NCBI GenBank assembly: GCA_039111635.1
Contig: JBCAQO010000004.1
Coordinates: 1,488,001 to 1,552,000 of the forward strand
Direction: 5' to 3'
Source: Heterobasidion occidentale
Lineage: Eukaryota > Basidiomycota > Agaricomycetes > Russulales > Bondarzewiaceae
DNA: 64,000 nt
The translations under genes and the position numbers were made by a program. Positions 1-9,165 of the stretch are shown here, in pieces; positions within the stretch are counted from its first letter, which is position 1, and every line of letters starts with the position of its first letter. The notes beneath the pieces were generated by a model. That model made no database searches, had not been told where the DNA came from, and worked only from the letters and a program-made list of their open reading frames with translations.

Positions 1-1000
1 GCACCCATCCGTGATGGCTGCCGATGCGGAATATGGATTCATGGACCCCGCAAGCGAAGAATAGAAGTCCAATTGTCATTGGTAACAGGCGGGCTGTACT
101 CGCTCGTGAAAACAGCAATGAGCTCAGAGCCTGTGTGACAACCTGTAGAACATGCGATTAGGATAAGAGGGTCTCGGCACCAATCTTTGTCCACTTGACC
201 TGACTGTCTTCACTCGCAAGCTTGCTATCGAGGTGTAAACCACTGGATACCTTGATTGCGGACTCAGCCTCTTGGATGAGGTGTTTCTCAATGAGCTGTG
301 CTGCCATAGATGTAAGAGTTGGATGGGCATTTTTTATTTCAAGATAGGGAATGGAAGTAGAATACATGAGGTCAACCTCGGCAGAGTGAGGTTTCGGTCG
401 ACCATCAGGACTCTGGAGCCAGCATTGAAGAATATGAGCAGGGGTATAAGCATTCTGTCCATGAAGAAACTTGCTAACAAGTGAGCAATGATCTCTTCGT
501 CACGAGACCCTTTTGTTTGGGTTGTCGGTCTGATACCGGAAGCAGTACCATAGAAACGTGCCGAAAGACCAGTTTTCTTGTTGGATTGCTGCAAAGATTC
601 TTGTGAGCTTCCTTTGAATAAGCTTCTGAGATGGCGGTAGACAAGAAAATGACGGTCTGGGGGCATTGGAAGAAGCAGATAGATGAGATATATTTGTCGA
701 AGGGATATGTGCCGAAACATAAGAAAGAGTGGGAGTTTGTCCGTAATTAGAGGCTGAGAGAGGAGATGGGGAGTAGGCTATCCATTGGGGGACGTTTGTA
801 GGCCGTAGAAGTGTCACTGGAACTGAGAGCGCGGTCGGAATCGTGAATTCCATGGCTGAGGACAATGACGAGCAGAGCGGTCCGTTGCTCAAAGCGTCGA
901 AAAGGCCGTGGGAATAAATCGGCTGTGGGAATGTTCTGACCACCGACCAAGGGGGCGCGACTGAATGCAGACTGTATATAGGAGAGACCCACCCAATCAA
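1..1000 (-). pseudogene. Broken N-terminal part of a DUF6589-like basidiomycete protein
   Basis: Reading leftwards, coding-like segments in different frames succeed one another: a Ser/Pro-rich leader (about 1000-620), a block containing KLIQRKLTRIFAAIQQENWS and FGTFLWYCFRYQTDNPNKR (about 620-500), a block containing MYSTSIPYLEIKNAHPTL and LIEKHLIQEAESAIKVSSGL (about 370-160), and LLFSRASTARLLPMTIGLLF near 120-40. From memory this order matches the N-terminal half of a large uncharacterised family of mushroom genomes annotated DUF6589; its function is unknown. The frame changes at about 500 and 370 and the gene continues beyond the left edge. Short introns could explain some changes, but no clean GT..AG pairs stand out, so decay is preferred. 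The family name is moderately uncertain; that the stretch was coding is more secure. Confidence 0.45.
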
Positions 1001-1380
1001 TTCGTCATCAACTATTTATCAGTCTGCTGAGGAGACTAATATAGGTTCCATCTAGACCAAATGTCATCACCACCTGATTCTTCAAATGGAATCAGGCTGA
1101 TTCCAGGTCATCCGGCAGCCAGGCTTAGACACCACGTTAAATAGATCCGTCTCTCAACATGTCTGCCACACAATATATACGAGTTCTGACCCGTCGCTTT
1201 AGGACTTTCATGCAATGCTGAATGCTATTTTGTGAGGTTAGGGTTGAGTCCAAGCGTTGTTGTCTTGTTCAAAAAAAAATGAGGCCTGATATTTTTGTTC
1301 GTTGCTTGCTACACATTGTAGGCTACCTGTAGTCTGTATGGAGACTGTTGTTTTCTATATAATTGTCACCTGATTACCTG
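1001..1380. other. Spacer between the DUF6589-like fragment and GyA
   Basis: No convincing coding frame, LTR or RNA gene was seen. It contains a short A-run near 1270 and AT-rich tracts. It may hold the promoter of the leftward gene fragment, but no clear TATA box was identified. Confidence 0.4.
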
Positions 1381-1424
1381 TTGCTTGTGCTCCTATTGCT
1401 TGTGCTCCCATTGCTTGTGCTCCC
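1381..1424. repeat. Three 15-bp tandem repeats abutting the GyA LTR
   Basis: The unit TTGCTTGTGCTCC(C/T) occurs at 1381, 1396 and 1411 with a 15-bp period. The last copy ends at the base before the LTR, so the element inserted at the edge of, or inside, a small minisatellite. The final five bases (CTCCC) would be the left target-site copy, but the right copy cannot be identified because the element is rearranged. Confidence 0.8.
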
Positions 1425-2003
1425 TGTTACGAACTGCTCGTTCAGTAACCCAAGAGTAACAGGTTCTTCCCTAGGTTGCACGATGGACTGAGGGGTGGAC
1501 GAAGTCTCGACTGTATCAAGCAAGGATACAGGAGGGAATAATGATTGGCTCTAAGTCACACAGTGTGAGGACTGTGTAGGTACAAAGAGAATAGACTGAA
1601 GATCCTTAGCCTATTCTATGGGCCTTATATACTGTATAGGGTATAGGGTAAGAGTCCGTATGCTTCTCCGGGTTCCCATCCCAGGAGAGCTGTGTGCGCC
1701 ATCTCTCTCAGCCGGTGCCTACTCTTGTACTTCTCCAGTCGCACCAATCCATCCTGGTACAACAAGGCACTTACCCATAAGCCCTAAGCCCATGGCATGT
1801 GAATGCCTATCTTATCAATCTGCTATACCCATGACCCTATCATATAACCTCTACTGATATCTTGAAGAACCATCGGTCCAGTCGGCTCCTAAGGACATGC
1901 CAAATACCTTGATGTACGCTCCGTAGTGGAGCCGCCTAGCATGTGATGCTTGAACCATTGGATAGACTGGCCCCGAAGGGCCCCGATCGGTTAAGTCATA
2001 ACA
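1425..2003 (-). repeat. GyA-1 3' LTR
   Basis: This 579-bp LTR begins TGTTACGAAC and ends GTCATAACA on the plus strand, with TG..CA ends in either direction. It matches, in reverse complement, the LTRs at 41273-41872 and 52281-53699. On the minus strand it carries a TATATAAGG-type box (about 1621-1632), the likely element promoter. It is preceded on the element sense strand by an A/G-rich polypurine tract. Confidence 0.9.
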
Positions 2004-2016
2004 TTACCCCCTTTCT
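2004..2016 (-). other. GyA-1 polypurine tract
   Basis: The reverse complement reads AGAAAGGGGGTAA and lies directly against the 3' LTR, where plus-strand DNA synthesis is primed. The same tract precedes the GyA-2 LTR at 41260-41272. An imperfect stem-loop lies just upstream on the sense strand. Confidence 0.8.
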
Positions 2017-2369
2017 AGGTCCCAACTCCTGAGGGAACTACTCGCCGTTGTGAGCTTCATCGTCATTCCACGTACAATTGCTTTCTAGTCGTCCAAATAG
2101 ATTGGGATGCATCTTCCCAATACGACTTTGTTTTTTGGTGTTTTCCTTCATCAATACATTTTGTTTGAGTGCACTCCTAGAGTCAATAGGCAGCTGCTCG
2201 ACCAGGGCTCCCTGGTGTGTTTGGTAAGCCAGTTCCTTCTGGCGACGATGCGGAAAGGTCTCACGTGCGAATGATTATGTGCTGAAATAGAAACACGTCT
2301 GTGGATGGGTGTGTGTTGTTCTTCTTCAGAATGTCGAAGGCCATGCTTCAGTGTTTCCAGGATAGATCT

Positions 2370-2717
2370 TCATCTCCGTGATCTCCGGTATCGAGGGGGA
2401 CTCCAGGTGTGTGGGTTGATCACTTTATCAAGGCTTAGGCCCACCAACCTATCGAGAATAGACTTTTCTTGACTTGTTTTGAGTCCGGCAAGACTCCTTT
2501 GAAGATCCCTAACTCTGTCAGCCCCATACGGTGGCCCATCCTGGTTAAAGATTGAGTGTTCGTCCAGAGTTTGTTTGTCACATGGGAGCGAGCATGTAGC
2601 TGTGCTCCACGAGGTAAGGATTTTGAAGAATAGACTTTGAACCCCATGGTTTCTTGAGTAAACCATGGTATCCACCTTGACGGTAATTATTGCGGGGTCA
2701 GCATAAGGTATGTCCTG
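2370..2717 (-). other. GyA-1 distal 3' region, weakly coding
   Basis: A minus-strand open frame of roughly 120 codons overlaps this stretch. The matching part of GyA-2 (about 40480-40840) is present but full of stops and indels, and no known domain is visible. It is better read as 3' untranslated sequence than as a gene. Confidence 0.3.
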
Positions 2718-4341
2718 GTAGTTTAACGTTGTGCCGGACATTCGTAGTTTTGCGTCTTTGTGGACGTCTACTAGTTTATCCTTAAGTCTTTGCAGACTGA
2801 GGCTAGTTTATACATAAGTTGTTGCGGACTGCTCTGCTAGTTTAAGCTAAGGTCGTTGCGGACCTATTCATCTCCCAACGTAGAAGTACCTGTAAACAAG
2901 ACAGCAGGCATTTCTGCGCACTGGAACATTCATTGGTGATGCGCATAGGGCCATAGACCAGTTCCTCCTTCTTGACAGGGTTCCCATTGAGGCAAGATGG
3001 TGACAGTTTACACTATATCAAACTGGATAAATTATAGAGTTGCCAGAATAGACTTGAGAGCCTATTTTGACACAACTCACACAGCCCTGTAAATGAAGGG
3101 CAGCTCAGTTCATCATCATGAAGGACGGCAACTAGTTTATAGTCATTGCAGACGTCCGCTATCGCCTGGCTTGAACCTCCTGAGCCTTGATAGATTTAAT
3201 CCTCCAGGGTGAGGGTAGTTTAAGGTCATTTCGGACTAGTTGATGGTCAAGGTCATGACCATCAACCACGACTCCTATTGCCTGAAGGAGTAAGTAGTTT
3301 ATCGTCATTGTGGACTAGATCAACATCATGGTGTCAATAATGATGTCGATCGACATCTCCTATGCCAAAAGGAGTAGTAGTTTAGCATCGTTGCAGATGT
3401 TAGTAGTGCCAAAACATATCTCATGTTTGGGCACTGCTCATGGCCCTGTAGAGGAAAGGGCGATCCCAGTTTACTGTCATGGAGGACGTCTGAAAACCTG
3501 AGGCATGATCCCAGTTGCCTCTTGACTGGCCCTTGAAGCGGAATCCTTGCTTCGGACTTCAAGGGTAGAATGGGCACACCATGGAGTAGTCGTGGTCCTG
3601 TCAGATGACTGACAACCCACTCCATGTCCCCAAACCCCTCGCACGGAATTGAACCATGTTGACCCCATATTCTTTTACTGTAAGGCGTATGGAATATGGA
3701 AGCGCCTTGACCTAGTTGGCAGGGTTCTGCAATGGTGGAGGCCCTCCCCTCCACCATCTTCCAGAATGCAACCACGTTCCGATGGTCCTTGGTAGCTTTA
3801 ATGTTGTTCCGGACGGTAACTAGTTTATAGTCATTGCGGACCAAGCCTTTCGTAGTTTTACATCGTTGCAGATGTAATTTGTCCATCTTGGCTACTTAGT
3901 GGAGTGCGGCCACTATGTACCTGCATCTTGATAGGGCCCCCTAATGTGGAAAAGACCCTGTAAAACTGGAGATCCAAAGTGGGACATCCAAGACACCTGT
4001 CAGACCTTGACAGTGAGGTATGGTCCACCGTTCCCCAACAGTGAACATGCAACACGATTTCCCACCAAGATTCTTGCATCATTCGTAGCCCATCGGTCTC
4101 ACCATGGGACCGAAAAGCCGGCGTACCAGTACCAAGGTTATGTTGAGTCCTAGGACCTCCTAATGCGGAAAGGGTCCTGTAAAACTGGGGATCCAAGTGG
4201 GACGCCCAATTTACTTGTCAAAATACCTCTTAACAACGAGAGTGTTAAATGCTTGTCCTGTCTGAGACCGGAGGGTGAAACGCAAATGGTCAGGTACTTC
4301 CCCTGCCTTCTTATCTTTTCACAGTTTAACATCATGCAGGA
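2718..4341 (-). repeat. GyA-1 array of about 13 short motifs with stem-loops
   Basis: On the plus strand the motif reads about GTAGTTTANNGTCATTGCGG plus AC; sense-strand consensus GTCCRCAAYRACNTTAAACT followed by AC or AG. Copies are at 2718-2739, 2769-2798, 2802-2829, 2836-2863, 3131-3153, 3215-3236, 3294-3315, 3377-3398, 3467-3487, 3792-3814, 3819-3841, 3852-3873 and 4322-4341. Spacing is irregular. On the sense strand several copies are followed by a 5-bp stem-loop, for example CTCCT/AGGAG at 3272-3290 and at 3357-3374. It matches the array at 38967-40463. Confidence 0.8.
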
Positions 4342-4724
4342 CATTACGTTCTGGTGTCCTGTGCGTGAAACCAGTACCTGTGGTGTGGAGGGTCCTTCCC
4401 TCTCCGTCACTGTTAGAGGCAAGGGGTTCCTCAACTCCCTTGTCTAATATCCTCTGCCAATGTCCCCGTAATCCCCGTATCCTTTGTCTGGCCTGTAGTA
4501 GGGGTCAATGTTGCCATAATTCCCATCTTTGACCTTGTCCTATGCATCTAGTTCTGCTCAAGTCTAGGCAGTAGTTCGCTGAGTCGGGCACTAGCGGACT
4601 GGAGCTCTTCTACTAATGCAAGTATACATTCCTTCAGGTTGATTATCTCGAAGATGGTTTGGAGTCGGCGAATCTCTTGGTTGAGTTCTTCTAGGACTGT
4701 CTTGCCTGGGCTGGGGGGTCGCCC
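4342..4724. other. GyA-1 3' region between motif array and ORF3
   Basis: This is element sequence matching about 38760-38966 of GyA-2. No separate gene, RNA or repeat was recognised in it. Confidence 0.4.
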
Positions 4725-5823
4725 TCATTCTTTGGCTTCCTCATCTCTCGTTCCTCCTGTACCTTGGAGGATGCTCCTCATTGCTGCCTCCGGCGTCCTG
4801 CCCGGTGGATTGTCCTGTCGATGCGGGAGGAAGGACCTCTCGATCCCTTTGGGCCTGTCGTTGTACTGTGGTCCAGACGTATTCTGTCTGGACGGTTGCG
4901 TCTCGGCTACCTGTAGCCAGTATCGCTCCACTGGCTTCGTTGTTCCATAGTTGGATACGGAATGGATTGATGTGAACGGGATGGGCGTGAGAGGAGTGTA
5001 CTGCATTGGTGTCTGAAATGAGGGCAGGTAGGAGCTCCAGATTGATGAAGGAGGAGAACTCGTCAGGATGGATGAGTAGAGCATATGCCCCATTATTTCC
5101 TCTGGCATACTAGGAGGCGGCTCGATGATCATCTGCATAGGCCAAAAGCCTGACCTGGTCGCTCGTGTCAGCGAGGCGTCGGGGAATGTCACTGCTCTCG
5201 CTCCCTGATTGCCCTGCGAAGAAGTTAGCGAGCCTTTGCAAGGCTAACGCTGTGGCCATCTGAGTTACCGCTGAGATGGTGGTGCACTGGAGGAGTGCAT
5301 CTCCTAATCCTTCCAATTCTCGGGGGTGCAGATTTCTACCACTAGCAGGGGGTCCTCTGGTCCTGGTAGCCAATGCACTAATTGTTGCTGGTTCCTGTAC
5401 ACCTGCTTTAGCAACTGTAGGCGATGCTAGGTCCGCAGGGTTTCTTGGTCCTCTTCCGCCTCTCGTTTCCTGCCTTGTGTCTCTTTGAGTCAACATTGTC
5501 GTCGGTCACGGAGGCGTTGACGGAGCAGGTCTTCCTTCTTCTTGGCGTCCCTCATCATGCTCGTCATGAGCTCTCTCAGCCCGGGGTGAGGCTCGTAATT
5601 CCGTTCGATCTTCGGTGGCGAGTGTGGCGAGGCAGGTGGAGATTGGTATGGAAACTCCCTCTGGAGTCGTTGGGTGGCTGCTTCGGCCAGGGCATCCAGT
5701 GTCGGGGTTGGCCATGGCCAGAATGATGTCTGGTGAGGGGTTTCTTGATGGGGAAGAGGTAGTTCCTTCATCAATGAGCATAGCATGTCCAAGGGAGTAA
5801 TCAAGAGAGAAGTGGTCGGTCAT
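4725..5823 (-). pseudogene. GyA-1 ORF3 region (downstream of pol), broken
   Basis: Starting at the ATG at 5821-5823, a coding region with no known domain follows pol. Segments in shifting frames include SLDYSLGHAMLIDEGTTSS, QTSFWPWPTPTLDALAEAAT, a charged probable coiled coil around LRELMTSMMRDAKKKEDLLR (about 5600-5500), a segment ending near 5335, and ALALQRLANFFAGQSGSESS (about 5240-5200). A Pro/Ser-rich tail runs to about 4725. GyA-2 carries the same region at 36985-38760, with its first 0.5 kb duplicated in tandem. Persistence in both copies suggests the parent encoded a protein here, but its role is unknown. Frameshifts have destroyed it. Confidence 0.5.
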
Positions 5824-5867
5824 GTATTGGGGAGGATTCCTTGCTTTGAGAGGGAGAGGCATCTCCT

Positions 5868-5875
5868 CTTTTATA
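5868..5875 (-). promoter_or_regulatory. TATA-like box between GyA-1 pol and ORF3
   Basis: The minus strand reads TATAAAAG, 5 bp after the pol stop (5881-5883) and 45 nt before the ORF3 ATG at 5823. The equivalent place in GyA-2 holds TATATAAAG, and GyB has TATAAAAG before its own ORF3. This suggests an internal promoter; the function is inferred. Confidence 0.45.
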
Positions 5876-5880
5876 CCTTT

Positions 5881-7485
5881 CTAAAGCTTAATTGCCACAG
5901 GTCGGGGATTGTCTGGGTAGCTTTCATGACATTCACAAAGCACCTCGTCAGCCGTATTCTTGAGGAGGGCAAAGGGTTCCCAGGTGTTATCGGCCTCGGA
6001 GTATCCGACCCATTTGACGAGGTATTTGGTCCCTCGTCCCTAGTGTCTCAAATCCAGAATGGCCTCCACTTTGTAGTGCTCTTCTTCATTCAAGATTTCT
6101 GGGGCAGGTCTGGGGAAGTTCCGTAAATGGGCTTCTGTCTCATGATATTTGGTGAGCACGGAGGCATGAAATACCGGGTGTATTTTCCATGTTTCAGGTA
6201 TCTTCAGCCGATAAGCCAGAGGGCCAATTCTTTCGGTCACTTGAAAAGGACCATAACACCTAGGTGCCAGCTTGAATTTTGGATGAGTTGTCTGAATGTG
6301 GGTTCCTTCTAACCAAACTTGGGTTCCTACTTCCCACTGTGGAAGTTTTCTGTGCAGGTCGCGGTCCTTGGCATGCTGCGCTGCTATTTGTAGACTAGCA
6401 GCCACATCTTCTTGAACTTCCTTGATTAGCTGCAAGTATTCAGTCACTGCGGGCACCTTGGTCTCTAGAGCTGAGTCGACCGAATATGGTGGATTGAATC
6501 TGTAAAGGACTTCAAACGGTGACTTCCCAGTGGCAGAGTGTCTTCGGGTGTTGTGGGAGAATTCCACGAAGGGAATCAAGTCTACCCAGTTATTTTGATG
6601 GTAGTTGCAAAACACCCATAGGAACTGTTCGATCTCCTGATTAACCCGTTCCGTTTCTCCATCTGTCTGGGGATGATAAGCCATGCTGAGGGCGGGGGTG
6701 ATTCCCATTCCTTTCCATAGTTTTCGCGTAAACTTTGCCACAAATTGAGGACCTCTGTCGGACACCACCTTGGTTGGTAGACCGTATCGTTTGAACACAT
6801 TGTCCTGGAAAAGTGTCGTGGTCTCTTTAGCCATGATTGTCTTCTTGCATGGAGTTATGACTATCCCTTTGGACAGGCCCTGGTCAACCACCACATTTAT
6901 TGAATCGTACCCTCTGCTTTCCGGGAGGTCCATTACAAAATTGGTAGAGATGAAACGCCAAGGGGTGTTTGTGGTTTCCAACGGTTGAATTGGTGGATGG
7001 GTTCTGTGAGGTAGGTTCTTGGTGAACTGGCAAACCGTGCATCCATCCACGTATTGATGGATAAATTTGGTCATGCTCGACCACCAATAATGGTGTTTTA
7101 CCAGTTCCAAGGTCTTTGCTCGACCTGGGTGTCTAGTAGCCATGGTGTCATGGTGTGTCCTGACGATCATTTGCCGGAGGAGGCCGTCTTTTGGGACACA
7201 TATGTAGCCGTCGCGTCTTGTGATGCCATCTTCATGTGTCCACTTTCCTAGGTCACCCTTCATCACACTTGGTCCTTTTTTCAGCAATTTCTTGAGGGCG
7301 ACATCGACTAGCAAATCATGTTCTGAGCGCAAGTGTTGAATAAGGGAGAGGATGTCCGAGGATACGAGTTCCGTTGTTTTGACATGTATGCCTTCACTTG
7401 GTTCTACCAGGGTTTCACTGGACTCGGTGAAAAGTTTGGACAGAAGCAGAGTCTGTGCCTTGTTATCAGATTCCACCCCCTCACT
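5881..7485 (-). pseudogene. GyA-1 integrase plus chromodomain, with an in-frame UAG between them
   Basis: A long frame (about 7485-6043) encodes the RNase H-integrase linker, the zinc-binding HHCC region (HHDTMATRHPGRAKTLELVK.. YVDGCTVCQ), the catalytic core (D in TNFVMDLPES, D in SDRGPQF, E in GETERVNQEIEQF), and a GPY/F-like module (CYGPFQVTERIGPLAYRL). A UAG at 6040-6042 ends it. The same frame then continues without a stop through a chromodomain (TKYLVKWVGYSEADNTWEPF) to 5881. Integrase inserts the cDNA; chromodomains in this group typically guide integration to marked chromatin. The same UAG is present in GyA-2. Confidence 0.85.
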
Positions 7486-8440
7486 AAGGTCTGGATGCCT
7501 GGACAGAGCATCGGCATGATTAGTAGTTCCAGCCTTGTAACTGAGCTGAAGGTCAAATCAAGACAAAAACAGACTCCAGCGCACTTGTCGCCTTGATAGG
7601 TCGCGCGCTGTCTGAAAGTGTTCCAGGTTCTTGTGGTCCGTCTAGATCTCAAAGGGATTTCTAGCACTTTCGAGGTAGTGTTTCCAGTGTTCCAGTGCCT
7701 TGATGATGGCAAGGAGTTTGCAATCATGCACGTCATAATTCCTCTCAGGTGGTGAAAATGATCCTGAGAGGTAAGCCATTGGGTGCCAGTCGTTATCAGG
7801 TCCTTCCTGTAAGAGGGCTGCACCATATGCGGAAAGGGAGGCGTTGGTGATGAGTCGGTAGGGGCGCATCGGATCAGGGTATAGTAGGACGGGTTGACTG
7901 ACAAAAGCTTTCTTTAATCTGTCAAAAGCCTGTTGGCAATCTGTGGTCCAGTCCTATTTCGTGTCTTTCTTGGTAAGATCGTGCAGGGGTCGAGCGATTA
8001 GGGAGATCCATCAATGAAACACCAATAAAAGTTCCCTAGGCCTAAGAAAAAACGGATGTCTCGGACTGTGCGTAGGATAGGCCATTTTTAGATGGCTTCA
8101 ATCTTTGAATCCTCCATGGCGATGTGGTCCTTTGAAATTGTGTATCCCAAGTAGTTTAGCTTTTCCTTGTGGAACTCGCATTTCTCTGGTTTGAGATAAA
8201 GATCATTGTCGTGCAGGATTTGAAGGACTTGTCGAACAATCACAATGTGTTCTGCTGTGGTTTTCGTGAAGATGAGAATGTTGTCCATGTATACCACGAT
8301 TTTCCAGGCCAGGATGAGTTCTTGGAAGATCATGTTCATCATGGCCTGGAAGGTTCCTGGGGAATTGCACAGCCCAAAGAACATCACTGTGGGTTCAAAG
8401 AGTCCCAAGGGCATTACAAAGGCTGCCTTGGACTTGTCCC
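7486..8440 (-). pseudogene. GyA-1 RNase H and C-terminal half of RT
   Basis: RNase H is recognised at about 7870-7640 (MRPYRLITNASLSAYGAALL, YDVHDCKLLAIIKALEHWKH, with a stop where the DHKNLEHF motif follows). RT fingers/palm lie at 8414-8088 ([51 protein letters not shown]). The catalytic YMDD is YMDN (8280-8291), as in GyA-2. Frameshifts and stops separate the pieces. The RT is cut at 8440 by CoA-1 and resumes at 14031. Confidence 0.85.
8436..8440. repeat. Target-site duplication GTCCC of CoA-1 (left copy)
   Basis: GTCCC at 8436-8440 is repeated at 14031-14035. Joining the flanks regenerates the GyA RT sequence as seen uninterrupted near 56780, confirming an integrase-mediated 5-bp duplication. 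Confidence 0.95.
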
Positions 8441-8971
8441 TGTTGTTTGTGGCCGTTCTGGTTGATGTGGCATGGGTGCCACATGCGTGCCACCTATGGG
8501 ACTCATTGATTACTCGCCTCTGCAGCTGGGAGCGGCCCTAGAGCCACTCCCAGAGCGGGTATATTGCTTTCTTTCTCCTTTTGGACTGTCTTACTTTGTT
8601 TCCACCTTGTCTCACTTTGTTTCAGTTGTTTCACCGGGTTAGCCGGTTGAGGCGGTCCTGTGTGATGTCACTGACACTCCGGACCGACCTCCAGGTGGAG
8701 CTTTTGACCGCTTTGTAAGGTGGACCACCTGTAATGACTCGTTGATGTCATACCTTCCTTTTTCGTTTCTTATTGTTCTCTGTAGCTTAAATACCCGTGG
8801 TCCGAGGGCGATTCTTTCTTCAGACTCTTACCCTCTGGACCACAGGTGCGCTCCCTTCTGTTCGTTGTATCTACTTTAGACTCTTACCCTCTGGACCACA
8901 GTCCTGTCGTTATAGAGCTTCTTTTTGGCACTCTCTCTGTGCCAGTCGCTTCGTTGTCACTGCGCTCAACA
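8441..8971 (+). repeat. CoA-1 5' LTR
   Basis: This 531-bp LTR has TG..CA ends. A TTAAATA box is at 8787-8793. About 30 bp downstream begins a 24-bp sequence (8822-8845) repeated exactly at 8878-8901, probably inside the transcribed R region. Copies lie at 13500-14030, 15022-15552, 20091-20621, 23978-24508, 25484-26013 and 45059-45554. Confidence 0.95.
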
Positions 8972-8983
8972 GGTTATGGGCCC
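8972..8983 (+). other. CoA-1 primer-binding site, initiator-tRNA anticodon-arm type
   Basis: GGTTATGGGCCC follows the LTR directly. It is complementary to the anticodon stem-loop of eukaryotic initiator tRNA-Met (GGGCCCATAACC), the site used in half-tRNA priming by Drosophila copia. A 3'-end tRNA match (starting TGG) is absent. Confidence 0.7.
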
Positions 8984-9165
8984 TGCGCTCTAGCGACTTT
9001 GCTCTACATCGTTTTATCGACACTTTCTGGTCTCCCATCTGCTGTGCCACACCTTTCTGGCCACACCCCATTGCTGCCACATCTTCCCCATTGCTTTCCC
9101 TGCCTTTCCTATCGTCCCACATCGCTTCCAACACCTTTCCCTGCTCGTGCCACTCGTGCCACACC

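Noticed and set aside
1618..1857. Open frame containing MGLIYCIGYRVRV
   Set aside because: It lies wholly inside a GyA LTR and recurs in the other LTR copies; LTRs are not expected to encode it, and its start overlaps the TATA-box region.
8846..9165. Upstream extension of copia gag into the LTR
   Set aside because: The open stretch has no ATG before 9166 that is kept in frame in all copies, crosses the LTR and primer site, and every copy starts MSDPSF.
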